DNA of 64,000 nt from a virus, in the IMG/VR virus record IMGVR_UViG_3300040809_000996, positions 80,119-144,118 of that record. One strand, written 5' to 3'. Both the position numbers and the translations under genes were made by a program. Positions 26,851 to 35,801 of the stretch are shown here, piece by piece; the stretch's first letter is position 1; every line of letters begins with the position of its first letter. The notes below the pieces were generated by a model, which was not told where the DNA came from, did not search any database, and saw nothing but the letters and a program-made list of their open reading frames with translations.

Positions 26851-26874
26851 ATTCTGACTTTTTAAGGCACAATT

Positions 26875-27972
26875 ATGGCAAAAGCATTTGATCCAAGTAA
26901 ATTTAGAACACAATTAACAAAATCTATCACAGGCATGAGTGCTGGTTTTAATGATCCAACTGATTGGATATCAACTGGCAACTATGCATTAAATTATCTT
27001 ATCTCAGGAGATTTTCACAAAGGCATTCCATTAGGCAAAGTGAGTGTGTTTGCAGGAGAGTCCGGTGCAGGTAAGAGCTATATCTGTGCAGGTAACATTG
27101 TAAAAGCAGCACAAGACCAAGACATTTTTGTTGTGCTCATTGACAGTGAAAATGCACTTGACGAAGACTGGCTTAGGAAATTAAATGTTGATACAAGCGA
27201 AAAAAAGCTACTAAAGCTTAATATGAGTATGATTGATGATGTAGCTAAAACTATCTCAGTCTTTATTGATGATTACAAAAATCTTGAAGGAGAAGACAAA
27301 CCTAAGGTATTGTTTGTTATCGACAGTTTAGGCATGTTACTAACACCAACTGATGTTGATCAATTTGGCAAGGGCGATCTTAAAGGTGATATGGGTAGGA
27401 AACCTAAAGCACTTACTGCACTTGTAAGGAATTGTGTAAACATGTTCGGCAGTCATAATGTAGGACTTGTAGCAACTAATCACACATACGCAAGTCAAGA
27501 TATGTTTGATCCTGATGATAAAATTTCAGGCGGACAAGGTTTTATCTATGCAAGTAGTATTGTAGTTGCAATGAAGAAACTTAAACTAAAAGAAGATGAA
27601 GATGGTAACAAAACCTCTGAAGTACAAGGTATCCGTGCAGCTTGTAAGGTAATGAAAACACGTTATGCAAAACCGTTTGAAGGAGTGCAAGTTAAGATTC
27701 CTTATGAAACTGGAATGAATCCGTATAGTGGTCTTGTTGACCTATTTGAAAAACAAGGTCATCTTGTTAAGGACGGAAATAGATTGCGTTACATCGATAG
27801 TGAAGGAAATGAGCACAAAGAATATCGTAAAAATTGGACTGGCGAACTGTTAGATATGGTTATGCAAGACTATCCAAAAAAACAAAAAGACATAAATACT
27901 CCATCTATGGAAGAGGAGATTATAGAAAATGACGGAACAACAGATAGTCGAGATTTGGAGCCTGTTTCGTGA
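26875..27972 (+). CDS. uvsX: RecA-like recombinase UvsX
   Basis: 365 residues (T4: 391). Walker A GESGAGKS (about 61-68), Walker B VLFVIDSLGML, and the L2/ATNHTYAS segment with GGQGFIYASS are those of UvsX/RecA. It forms filaments on ssDNA coated by gp32 and drives strand invasion for recombination-dependent replication. Ribosome-binding site AAGGCAC is shared in form with gp32 and the DnaE-like gene. The next gene starts within its last 44 bp. Confidence 0.93.
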   Translation: MAKAFDPSKFRTQLTKSITGMSAGFNDPTDWISTGNYALNYLISGDFHKGIPLGKVSVFAGESGAGKSYICAGNIVKAAQDQDIFVVLIDSENALDEDWLRKLNVDTSEKKLLKLNMSMIDDVAKTISVFIDDYKNLEGEDKPKVLFVIDSLGMLLTPTDVDQFGKGDLKGDMGRKPKALTALVRNCVNMFGSHNVGLVATNHTYASQDMFDPDDKISGGQGFIYASSIVVAMKKLKLKEDEDGNKTSEVQGIRAACKVMKTRYAKPFEGVQVKIPYETGMNPYSGLVDLFEKQGHLVKDGNRLRYIDSEGNEHKEYRKNWTGELLDMVMQDYPKKQKDINTPSMEEEIIENDGTTDSRDLEPVS

Positions 27973-28141
27973 GCACTGTGACAAGAAACAGTTAACAGTT
28001 GCAGCAGAACACTTTGTAGAACTACTTGCAGATTTTGGAACGACAGACGATGCAATGAAAAATTCATTAGGAAATTGTAATACACTTGATATTGCAATTT
28101 CCTATTACTTAGACATAGACGAAGATGATGAAGATTATTAA
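27929..28141 (+). CDS. Small conserved protein in the uvsX-uvsY operon
   Basis: 70 residues, acidic (ends DIDEDDEDY), predicted helical, with EIWSLFREHCDKKQLTVAAEHFVELL. Small acidic proteins in this position recur in marine T4-like phages; function unknown. It begins inside uvsX in another frame with an AGGAG ribosome-binding site (GAAGAGGAGATTAT) and ends 8 bp before uvsY. Confidence 0.7.
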   Translation: MTEQQIVEIWSLFREHCDKKQLTVAAEHFVELLADFGTTDDAMKNSLGNCNTLDIAISYYLDIDEDDEDY

Positions 28142-28149
28142 AAGGATAA

Positions 28150-28605
28150 ATGGGTTGGTATAGCGAAGTTGCAAGAGACATTGGAAAAATTCCGGATGCT
28201 ATATTGCATTTTGAAACTGAATTAAGAGATGCAAAACTTGAATGCAAAGTTAAAGGTAATGTTGAAAAACTTGCTGCAGAACTTCCAGGAATTGTAGAAC
28301 ATCGTTTTAATCAATTGCAAGAAATAGAAGCTATATTAAACTATCTGAATATTGAACTGAGGAAATTACGTAGCAGTTATTTTAAAAAATATTTAGAAAA
28401 TTATCAACGAGCATTGTCTAGTCGTGATGTTGAAAAGTATGTAGACGGAGAACTAGATGTGGTTGATTTTGAAAAGATAGTTAACGAGTTTGCTTTATTA
28501 AGGAATAAATGGTTAGGAATACTAAAAGGTCTCGATCAGAAACAATGGCAAATTACTAACATTGTTAAGCTAAGGGTAGCAGGAATGGAAGATGCAAGTT
28601 TATAA
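28150..28605 (+). CDS. uvsY: Recombination mediator UvsY
   Basis: 151 residues (T4: 137). The family signature is present: N-terminal DIGKIPDAILHFETELRDAKLECKVKGNVEKLAAELPGIVEHRFNQLQEIEAILNYLN, then RSSYFKKYLE, and the C-terminal NKWLGILKGLDQKQWQITNIVKLR. UvsY helps UvsX replace gp32 on ssDNA. AAAGGAT precedes the ATG. The 3' end overlaps the convergent glycosyltransferase gene by 6 bp. Confidence 0.88.
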   Translation: MGWYSEVARDIGKIPDAILHFETELRDAKLECKVKGNVEKLAAELPGIVEHRFNQLQEIEAILNYLNIELRKLRSSYFKKYLENYQRALSSRDVEKYVDGELDVVDFEKIVNEFALLRNKWLGILKGLDQKQWQITNIVKLRVAGMEDASL

Positions 28606-29355
28606 ATTTTTCCTATCTCCTATATTATGTACAAATTTTTCTTGCAAAAGAGGGTGTTGAAATGTCTCATCTGCATGACTTGTTTTACCTACAATTTTTA
28701 ATCCTTTGTTAAAATCATAAAAAGAAAACTTATATTTTTTTAGGATAAAACCAATTACATATCCGTCATATGGTTTTTTTAATTTAAACAAATAATCCGA
28801 CGTATAAAATAATTTCAACAAAGAATAAAATTGTTTTACATGTTGATTTGCTAAATCAAAAATTAATATGCCACTTTCTATATGCGGATATCTATGTGTT
28901 TGTTTTTCTGTTTGACAACCTAAAAACTTACCGTCATTTATTTTTAAAATAAAGTTTTTATCTACAAAATCTATCGTTTCAACATCTCCGTCTAACCAAA
29001 CAAAATTTTTCAAAGATACGTTTTTAATTTCATTTAATACAACAAACATTTTATGACTGAATTTAATTGTTTTATCTTTAATAACTAAACCTTTTCCTTT
29101 AGAATCCTTATAATGATCGTTAACCCTTTCAATTAAATTTTTTTGAATCGTAGAAAAATTTCTTTTAAAAGATAAGATTTTAAAATTTGATGGTAAGTTT
29201 GGAACTGTAAAATCTAAATATAAATGTACATTGATGTTCGGAGACCAATATTTTTTAACACTTTCAATCCAAGATTTACCGTACTTATTATAACCATTTT
29301 CACTAAATGTAGTAGCAAGGACTACTTCTTTTGTAACATTATCATAGTGTGACAT
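28600..29355 (-). CDS. Glycosyltransferase-like protein (GT-A fold)
   Basis: 251 residues. VVLATTFSENGYNKYGKSWIESVKKYW at the start and FVWLDGDVETIDF, with a DxD-type metal motif (DGD), followed by ESGILIFDLANQ and PYDGYVIGFIL, match small GT-A enzymes. It is a paralogue of the products of 33331-34056 and 34053-34889, with the same N-terminal TTFN..G...YG..W/F pattern. Donor and acceptor unknown. It overlaps the upstream minus-strand gene by 34 bp. Confidence 0.7.
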   Translation of the reverse strand: MSHYDNVTKEVVLATTFSENGYNKYGKSWIESVKKYWSPNINVHLYLDFTVPNLPSNFKILSFKRNFSTIQKNLIERVNDHYKDSKGKGLVIKDKTIKFSHKMFVVLNEIKNVSLKNFVWLDGDVETIDFVDKNFILKINDGKFLGCQTEKQTHRYPHIESGILIFDLANQHVKQFYSLLKLFYTSDYLFKLKKPYDGYVIGFILKKYKFSFYDFNKGLKIVGKTSHADETFQHPLLQEKFVHNIGDRKNL

Positions 29356-29813
29356 TTATCTATTATCTCATAAAAATTTAAAACTCTTTGGTAATAAGGA
29401 CGTTCAATTAAATTATAATCATGAAGAAATACTAAATGATTTTCTGCTAAATTATCTAAAATTGACTCTGCACACCATTGCCTAGCACGACCATCAATTA
29501 AAACTTTTGTAAATATTTCTTTCCTAGTTGTAACCCAATTTATGTAGGATAGAAACTGTTCTTTTTGTGTAGGTATAGTCCTTGGACTATCTGGAGGTAC
29601 AAAACACAATTCAACATTAGCAAGATTATTTTCATTTAAAACCTTTTCATACCATTTTTTATCATGTTCAAGACTTACTAATTTTTTTACCAAGGGTCCT
29701 AGCAGAGTTGTTGATGAACCGCTTCCGTACTCTAACATTATATCTTCTGAATTTAGATGTGAAATTAAAAAATTCCATTCTTTACTTTTCATATAAGGTT
29801 TAGATTTTTTCAT
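29322..29813 (-). CDS. Class I SAM-dependent methyltransferase-like protein
   Basis: 163 residues from the ATG at 29813 (a TTG at 29834 is possible). Motif I is LEYGSGSSTTLLG, followed by SLEHDKKWYEKV and VLIDGRARQWCAESIL and VFLHDY, the order of the Rossmann methyltransferase fold in sugar-biosynthesis clusters. Substrate unknown. Sandwiched between a glycosyltransferase and an FkbM-type gene with overlaps on both sides, so likely part of the same pathway. Confidence 0.65.
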   Translation of the reverse strand: MKKSKPYMKSKEWNFLISHLNSEDIMLEYGSGSSTTLLGPLVKKLVSLEHDKKWYEKVLNENNLANVELCFVPPDSPRTIPTQKEQFLSYINWVTTRKEIFTKVLIDGRARQWCAESILDNLAENHLVFLHDYNLIERPYYQRVLNFYEIIDKCHTMIMLQKK

Positions 29814-30378
29814 ATAAAAAATCTTTCTTTTCAAAATAAATCTCTTTATATCCTAAATCTTTCATCAAATTACTGTAGTAACTATCCTTTGTTTCAACTC
29901 GCAGGTTATCTTCTATACAAATATAATCTATATTATAAAAATTCCAATCTATAGATTTTAATATTTTTGATTCTGCTCCTTCTACATCTATCTGTAAATA
30001 ATTTATATTTTGTAATTTTACTGCATCATTAAACGCTATGCATGGTACAGAATATTTTTTTGTGGAATTTATATATCTTTCTTTATGTTTTGGTTGATGA
30101 GATTCACTAATACCTCCCCAACCTGAAATATCTACTTCGACAAATTCTATTTCCCCAGTGTAATCATACACAGCGGCATTTATACATTCGCATTTCCTTC
30201 TTTTTTTTAGTTTCCTAAAATTACCATATACTGGCTCAAAACACAATCCATGCCATCCTTTTTTTTCTAATACAAATGTAGAATTTTGAGTTTTACCAGT
30301 ATAGGCGCCAATTTCTACGAAGTAACCATTTTCTTTAGCTCTGTGTTTAGCAAACCAGTCACACACATACATGAACAT
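29800..30378 (-). CDS. FkbM-family methyltransferase
   Basis: 192 residues. EIGAYTGKTQNSTFVLEKKGWHGLCFEPV supplies motif I and the acidic ribose-binding end of beta 2; INAAVYDYTGEIEFVEVD and NINYLQIDVEGAESKILKSIDW carry the FkbM signature (QIDVEGAE). FkbM enzymes O-methylate sugars or polyketides. It overlaps both flanking genes, so it is translated in a tightly packed minus-strand operon. Confidence 0.82.
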   Translation of the reverse strand: MFMYVCDWFAKHRAKENGYFVEIGAYTGKTQNSTFVLEKKGWHGLCFEPVYGNFRKLKKRRKCECINAAVYDYTGEIEFVEVDISGWGGISESHQPKHKERYINSTKKYSVPCIAFNDAVKLQNINYLQIDVEGAESKILKSIDWNFYNIDYICIEDNLRVETKDSYYSNLMKDLGYKEIYFEKKDFLYEKI

Positions 30379-31132
30379 TTTTATTCCATAATCCTTTCCA
30401 ATCTATACACGGAGGAGGTTTAACATGCGTATCTAAATGGAAACTTAAACTTGGTAAAGGACTAACAATCAAACTGTCTTTCCAAATTTCTTCGCTTAAA
30501 TAACTGTCGAAATTCTTATACCTTCTTTCAACAAACATCTGCTGGAATTGGTCTTTTAATAGATTTAAATTTGCAGTTTTAATGCACCAAGAAAAAGTTG
30601 TATTGTGAATCTCTCTCCAATATCCGTAATCACCTAAAAATAATTGATATCTACTCCTGCCGTCCTGTGTTCTAATATATCTATCGCTATAGTCAGCTGG
30701 ATAGATGATTAAATTAATTTTATCATTTTTTTGTTTTAGTATTCTATTTTTATTATCAATGAGATTAAAAAAACTCTCAGCAGCATTTTCTACAAATAAA
30801 TAATCATCTTCTTGTATCCATACCCAATCTGTTGTTACATTATAGGCTTCTTGTAAACTTGTTTGGATATTTTGTCGTAATCCTCCTTTAGAATCTCCTA
30901 TATAATTTACAATTTTTGCATCTATTGTTTTATAAAAATTTAATAATTTTTGACTAGGACGGTCTAGGATAATTACAAACTTAGTTCTATCTAAATAATT
31001 TTTAAATGAATTATAAAAACTTTGGAAACAAGTTATAGAAACTTCTGTTTTACTATTTGAAAAAAATCTATCTTTTGCATGAACTCCAAACCTAGCATCG
31101 CATGCTCTCCAGACAACTGTAACATTTTGCAT
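30359..31132 (-). CDS. Glycosyltransferase-like protein
   Basis: 257 residues from the ATG at 31132; a GTG 13 codons upstream exists but would overlap the promoter box. VTVVWRACDARFG at the start, TTDWVWIQEDDYLFVENA with the acidic EDD metal motif near residue 115, and SWCIKTANL agree with GT-A glycosyltransferases. It lacks a membrane segment. It is the head gene of the minus-strand sugar operon. A late-type box ends 4 nt before its ATG, predicting a leaderless transcript. Confidence 0.65.
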   Translation of the reverse strand: MQNVTVVWRACDARFGVHAKDRFFSNSKTEVSITCFQSFYNSFKNYLDRTKFVIILDRPSQKLLNFYKTIDAKIVNYIGDSKGGLRQNIQTSLQEAYNVTTDWVWIQEDDYLFVENAAESFFNLIDNKNRILKQKNDKINLIIYPADYSDRYIRTQDGRSRYQLFLGDYGYWREIHNTTFSWCIKTANLNLLKDQFQQMFVERRYKNFDSYLSEEIWKDSLIVSPLPSLSFHLDTHVKPPPCIDWKGLWNKNVHVCV

Positions 31133-31136
31133 ACTA

Positions 31137-31144
31137 TATTTATT
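31137..31144 (-). promoter_or_regulatory. Late promoter -10 box ending 4 nt before an ATG
   Basis: On the minus strand AATAAATA, then TAGT, then the ATG at 31132. On the plus side the same 40-bp gap holds TTAAATAC and AAAGG for the divergent methyltransferase gene. Confidence 0.55.
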
Positions 31145-31171
31145 AAATACACATATAACGAAAGGTAGCAC

Positions 31172-31717
31172 ATGTTAGAAGAAGTACTCGATCATTTTAA
31201 TAATTTTAAATTTAACAAACTATGCGATATCGGCGGAGGCAATGGACACAAAGCTAAAATTTTAGCTGATAAATTTAGTTCTAAAGTTTGGATAATAGAA
31301 GGAGATGCAAGAAATAATAATTTAAAAATTAATCCCGTAAAAGCAAAATGGAATGCAGATGCTGCAAATTTTGCCCATTACTGGATAAAAGAAAAACTTG
31401 TTGAAAAACAAAAAATAATTTTTAAAGATACCGAGTACCATCTAGTAGATGCTGATAATTTAGATTTAGAGGATTCAATAAAATTTGATTTGATTACTTC
31501 CTTTATGTCTTGCGGATTCCATTATCCTTTAAATACTTACTACGAATTTATAAAAAAACATAGCCATGACGATACAAAATATATTTTTGACATAAGAATA
31601 AGAAAATATAAGAATAGCGATTTTGTAAAAATATTGCTTCCTCCTGAGGTAGAAATATTTAAAACTCTATACAAGTGCGATAAGTATCATACATGCGAAT
31701 TAAAATTTAATTTATGA
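31172..31717 (+). CDS. Class I SAM-dependent methyltransferase-like protein
   Basis: 181 residues. LCDIGGGNGHKAKILADKF (motif I), VWIIEGD (motif II), YHLVDADNLDLE (motif III) and FDLITSFMSCGFHYPLNTYYEFI (motif IV/V) are in order, and the C-terminus KYIFDIRIRKYK closes the sheet. Substrate unknown; context suggests a sugar. AAAGG lies upstream. It heads a plus-strand group whose reading frames overlap by 4-14 bp. Confidence 0.7.
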   Translation: MLEEVLDHFNNFKFNKLCDIGGGNGHKAKILADKFSSKVWIIEGDARNNNLKINPVKAKWNADAANFAHYWIKEKLVEKQKIIFKDTEYHLVDADNLDLEDSIKFDLITSFMSCGFHYPLNTYYEFIKKHSHDDTKYIFDIRIRKYKNSDFVKILLPPEVEIFKTLYKCDKYHTCELKFNL

Positions 31718-32433
31718 AAAAAATATTTATTGGTTACGATCCAAGAGAAGACATTGCTTATCAAGTTTGCAAGCATAGCATTTTAAAAAGAACTCCAGAT
31801 GTAATCATACAACCTTTAATAAAAAAAGATCTTGAAGCAGAAAATTGGTACACTCGTCCTATAGATAAATTAGCTTCTACTGAATTTACATTTACACGGT
31901 TCCTTGTACCTGCGTTAATGGAACACAAAGGTTGGGCATTATTTATAGATTGCGACATGCTTTTACAATCAGACATTACAGAATTATTTGAATTAGCAGA
32001 TGATCAATATGCTGTAATGGTTGTTAAACACAAATTTCATCCAACACATACAATGAAAATGGATGGTAGAACCCAGTCTAGATATCCTAGAAAAAATTGG
32101 TCTAGTGTAATGTTATTTAACTGTGGTCATCCTAGTAATAAAATTTTGACTAAAGAGTTAGTAAATGACGAAACAAAAGATGGTGCATACTTCCATAGGT
32201 TTAGTTGGCTAAAAGACATTGAAATAGGCACACTACATCATGAATGGAATTACTTAGTTGGTCATTATTATAATCATGACGGACCTCCTAAACTTATACA
32301 TTATACAGAAGGCGGACCTTGGTTTAACAAATATTATATGCAGCATCTTTCAGTCGAATGGTGTAATGAATATAAGGACATGACTGGCAAAGATTTTTTA
32401 AGAACAGACACAATAGACTATGAAACAAGTTAG
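31714..32433 (+). CDS. Glycosyltransferase, GT8-like
   Basis: 239 residues. MKKIFIGYDPREDIAYQVCKHSI at the start, FTRFLVPALM, FIDCDMLLQSDI with the DxD motif (DCD, about residue 80) and SSVMLFNCGH are typical of GT8-type glycosyltransferases found in cyanophages. It uses a nucleotide-sugar donor with a divalent metal; the acceptor is unknown. Overlaps its neighbours on both sides. Confidence 0.78.
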   Translation: MKKIFIGYDPREDIAYQVCKHSILKRTPDVIIQPLIKKDLEAENWYTRPIDKLASTEFTFTRFLVPALMEHKGWALFIDCDMLLQSDITELFELADDQYAVMVVKHKFHPTHTMKMDGRTQSRYPRKNWSSVMLFNCGHPSNKILTKELVNDETKDGAYFHRFSWLKDIEIGTLHHEWNYLVGHYYNHDGPPKLIHYTEGGPWFNKYYMQHLSVEWCNEYKDMTGKDFLRTDTIDYETS

Positions 32434-33334
32434 GGTTTATTATGGGGGTATTCCTTCTTCTAACACAAAAAAAGAAAAATCTTTGGTTCTAACAAATTTT
32501 CATATTGGAGTTGGTGTAGATGCTCAAAGTAAAGAAATTCGTACAAGATCGTGGGAACCAGCTGACTTAGCGGTCATACAAGGATGGGTACATAAAGATT
32601 CAGGAAGAACTCCACATTTGATGTTTAGAAAAGAAATTATTGCTTCTCAAAAAAAAATAGGTAAACAAACCCTTACAGTAGATAGTAATTTATTTTTATA
32701 TTTAGATAAATCAAATTCCTCAAATTATTTAAGATTTAGTTTAAATGACGTATTTCCTACAACAGGAAATTATTTTACTAAAACAATTTTACCAGAAAGA
32801 TGGCAACAAATTAAAAAAGATTATAATATAGATTTACAACCTTGGAGATTACAAGGAGAACATATATTAATTTGTTTACAAAGAAATGGCGGTTGGTCAA
32901 TGAAAGGAAAACCTATTATAGAATGGTTTGATTGGGTTATTAAAAATTTACGTTCGTACACCACCCGGCCAATAATTGTAAGAGGGCATCCAGGCGATCG
33001 TAAGTTTAATTTAGATCAATTAATTTGGAAATATAGAGTAAAAAAAAGTAAAAATGAATTACTACAAGATGATTTAAAAAATGCGTGGGCATGCATAACT
33101 TATAATAGCAGTCCTGGAGTAGCTAGTGCAATTGAGGGAATTCCTGTATTTGTAACAGATCCGGTACCACAAGATAGTCAAGCATTTGATATATGTAATA
33201 CAGATTTAAAATTTATTGAAAGTCCGCTTTTGCCCGACCGACAGGAATGGATTGAAAAAATTGCAATGTGTCATTTTAATTTTGCTGATTTAAAAAACGG
33301 AATAGCATGGAATATAATTAAGGAATATATATGA
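32420..33334 (+). CDS. Capsule-type glycosyltransferase-like protein (GT-B)
   Basis: 304 residues. The C-terminal half, RPIIVRGHPGDR, then WACITYNSSPGVASAIEGIPVFVTDP and SQAFDI, resembles the nucleotide-binding half of capsule or lipid-linked sugar transferases (Capsule_synth/KpsC-like). It is a distant paralogue of the product of 34928-35773, with the same HPRN/HPGD and NHSS/NSSP, GIPxF order. Starts 14 bp inside the previous gene. Confidence 0.6.
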   Translation: MKQVRVYYGGIPSSNTKKEKSLVLTNFHIGVGVDAQSKEIRTRSWEPADLAVIQGWVHKDSGRTPHLMFRKEIIASQKKIGKQTLTVDSNLFLYLDKSNSSNYLRFSLNDVFPTTGNYFTKTILPERWQQIKKDYNIDLQPWRLQGEHILICLQRNGGWSMKGKPIIEWFDWVIKNLRSYTTRPIIVRGHPGDRKFNLDQLIWKYRVKKSKNELLQDDLKNAWACITYNSSPGVASAIEGIPVFVTDPVPQDSQAFDICNTDLKFIESPLLPDRQEWIEKIAMCHFNFADLKNGIAWNIIKEYI

Positions 33335-34056
33335 ATTTTGCAGCAGTAACAAGCATGAATAGAGCCTACTATGATCATGTAGGTAGAGCTATGTTAAGAA
33401 GTTATAAACATGGTTGGTCAGCTCATACTCCTATGCATGTATACAATGAAGGAGATTTTGAAGTTAAGGTAAAAACTATTGTATCTATGGGATGGCATAT
33501 GCCAAAAGAATATTGGGATTTCCAAGCTAGGCATCAAAATAAGAAAGTTAAACAATTTTCTAAAAAAGCATGGTCGATCATAAAAGGCTGTGCAGAAATA
33601 GATTGCGATAGATTAATTTGGATTGATGCTGATACAATTATAAAAACAGACATACCAGACCAACTTTTAAATCTAATTGCACCAGAGGATGTGTTGAGTA
33701 CACATTTTTCAGTGTGGCATGACGTTGATGGAAAAATTTTCCATAGTTGCGAAACAGGATTTTTTATACTTAACAAAAAACATCCAGCTTTCCAAGAATT
33801 TGTTGATACATATAGAGACATTTATGTAAATGACAAGTATCACGGACTACGCAGATTTTACGACGGTGAAGTCTATGGTAAGACCGTAGAACTTTTGGAA
33901 GCAAAAGGTAATAAAATGTTGAACTTAAATCTACATAAACTTAAAACTCCAATTCCAAAAAGTGTTTTAGCTCCATACATTGATCACATGAAAGCTGGAG
34001 CGAAAGACGGAGTTGATAATGAAATATTAGAAAAACGCTTTAAATTAACAGATTAG
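33331..34056 (+). CDS. Glycosyltransferase-like protein (GT-A fold)
   Basis: 241 residues. FAAVTSMNRAYYDHVGRAMLRSYKHGW at the start, LIWIDADTIIKTDIP with the DAD metal motif near residue 91 and ETGFFILNKKHPAF define a GT-A fold paralogous to the two TTFN-type proteins of the island. Begins in a 4-bp ATGA overlap with the upstream gene and ends in a 4-bp convergent overlap with the next gene. Confidence 0.72.
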   Translation: MNFAAVTSMNRAYYDHVGRAMLRSYKHGWSAHTPMHVYNEGDFEVKVKTIVSMGWHMPKEYWDFQARHQNKKVKQFSKKAWSIIKGCAEIDCDRLIWIDADTIIKTDIPDQLLNLIAPEDVLSTHFSVWHDVDGKIFHSCETGFFILNKKHPAFQEFVDTYRDIYVNDKYHGLRRFYDGEVYGKTVELLEAKGNKMLNLNLHKLKTPIPKSVLAPYIDHMKAGAKDGVDNEILEKRFKLTD

Positions 34057-34889
34057 TTCCAATACTTTTCTGCTCGATGTACAGTCAAGTCATTCTTTTT
34101 ACTTTTTTGTAATCTTTTTCTGTCACCTTTTAAATGATCAATCCATTTTCCAAGAACAGTATTAATTAGAGGATGACCTCCTCCGCCTGTACTTGCCTGC
34201 TTTAACATCATGTCTTTAGTGTAATCGTGCATGTCTGGATACATTTGTTTAAATTTATCTAATACATGACCAAATACATAACTGTCGTGCCATTCTTCTA
34301 ATTTAAAAATTCCTATGTTGGCATTTTCATACATGTATTTAAAATTCGCAACAAATTGTCTACATTTTGCATCAGATACTTTTAAACCATAAAATCCACA
34401 TTCAGGCCATGTCGCAGATGCTTTTCCTCTACCTACATATGTTAACCAAACATTATCTGGTAGTATAGAACTAAATTCTTCATATGACCACGGACTATGA
34501 ACATAAGAGTCTGCATCTATCCATACGCACCAATCTTCTGCTCTTTCACAAGCATCAAACACTGCATAAACTTTATTGGAAAATCTTATTGCATCCCATT
34601 TAAAAGTTTTGTGATGATCTCTCGGACGCCGTTGAGGCCACGGACAGGTGCCAGTTGCCATTGGAACATCCTGCCATGTCTTTTTAAATCTAACTAAATC
34701 TGGCAGGGCTTCCTCCTGATCTAAAATTAAAATGTTGTTTGGGCTAGGATTTTCTGGTTGGCATTTTTCTGCATAACAAATCAATCGTATTTCCTTGTCT
34801 ACATTTTCTGCAAAAGAGTTTAGGAATCTTTGTCCATACAAATCTAAACCTTCTTTATTAAAAGTTGTAACAGCTAAAATATTTTTCAT
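34053..34889 (-). CDS. Glycosyltransferase-like protein (GT-A fold)
   Basis: 278 residues from the ATG at 34889 (MKNILAVTTFNKEGLDLYG); the longer frame from 34961 would run into the divergent gene. DWCVWIDADSYVHSPWS carries the DAD metal motif near residue 111; ECGFYGLKVSD and WHDSYVFGHVLDKF follow. Third member of the paralogous set with 28600-29355 and 33331-34056. It is divergent from 34928 across a 38-bp AT-rich gap with TTAAATA boxes on both strands. Confidence 0.72.
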   Translation of the reverse strand: MKNILAVTTFNKEGLDLYGQRFLNSFAENVDKEIRLICYAEKCQPENPSPNNILILDQEEALPDLVRFKKTWQDVPMATGTCPWPQRRPRDHHKTFKWDAIRFSNKVYAVFDACERAEDWCVWIDADSYVHSPWSYEEFSSILPDNVWLTYVGRGKASATWPECGFYGLKVSDAKCRQFVANFKYMYENANIGIFKLEEWHDSYVFGHVLDKFKQMYPDMHDYTKDMMLKQASTGGGGHPLINTVLGKWIDHLKGDRKRLQKSKKNDLTVHRAEKYWN

Positions 34890-34927
34890 AGGCAAATCTT
34901 TCTTAAATAGTATAAAGGTATTTAACA

Positions 34928-35773
34928 ATGAAATTTGGACTTTGGACAGCAAACGGAGCATTAAATTCTAAACCTGTATTTGAAGCATTTGCCCAAGGAG
35001 TAAAAAAACTTGGATACTCTGTATGTTTAAATATGGAATCTGATATTGAAGTTATATGGAGTGTACTTTGGTCCGGAAGGATGACGAAGAATAAACTTAT
35101 TTGGGACAGATGTAGACAAAAAAATAAGCCAATTATTGTCTTAGAGATAGGATGCTTTAGGCGTGGTACTACATGGAAAGTTGCAGTAAATGGTGTTAAT
35201 AGAGATGCATATTTTGGAGAAAAACTTAATAATGATCAACGTGTAAAAAAATTAAATTTGAAACTACATGATTGGAAAACTAATACCGGACCTATACTAA
35301 TTGCATGCCAACATCTAAAAAGTGGACAATGGAAAGATATTAATCATGGAAGGAATTATATTAATGACACAATTAAATCTTTAAGGATGCATACTGATAA
35401 AGAGATAGTAGTACGTCCCCATCCTCGTAACCCTATAAGAATTGATTTAGCAGGTTTTAAAAATGTTAAAATTCAGTATCCAAAAAAATTATTCAACACT
35501 TATGATGATTATGATTTGATATTTGAAAATTACACAGCACTTGTAAATCACAGTAGTAATCCTGCAATCCTGGCAGCAATGAACGGAATCCCAATTTTTA
35601 CAAGTTCTTCTAGCCTTGCATATGAAGTAAGTAATCAAAATTTTTCAACAATTAACAATCCTTCAAAACCTGATAGATATCAGTGGTTAAATGATCTTAG
35701 CTATACTGAATGGACCTTAGACGAAATTAGTACCGGCGAACCATTAAACAGATTGACGAAAGCTTTCAAATAA
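34928..35773 (+). CDS. Capsule-type glycosyltransferase-like protein (GT-B)
   Basis: 281 residues. EIVVRPHPRNPIRID, then LIFENYTALVNHSSNPAILAAMNGIPIFTSSSSLAYEVSN matches the capsule-synthesis nucleotide-binding pattern. It shares this order with the product of 32420-33334, so an old duplication is likely. AAAGG precedes the ATG by about 10 nt. Last gene of the sugar island. Confidence 0.6.
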   Translation: MKFGLWTANGALNSKPVFEAFAQGVKKLGYSVCLNMESDIEVIWSVLWSGRMTKNKLIWDRCRQKNKPIIVLEIGCFRRGTTWKVAVNGVNRDAYFGEKLNNDQRVKKLNLKLHDWKTNTGPILIACQHLKSGQWKDINHGRNYINDTIKSLRMHTDKEIVVRPHPRNPIRIDLAGFKNVKIQYPKKLFNTYDDYDLIFENYTALVNHSSNPAILAAMNGIPIFTSSSSLAYEVSNQNFSTINNPSKPDRYQWLNDLSYTEWTLDEISTGEPLNRLTKAFK

Positions 35774-35801
35774 TATATAATAATATTTTGTTAGGATTTT
35801 T

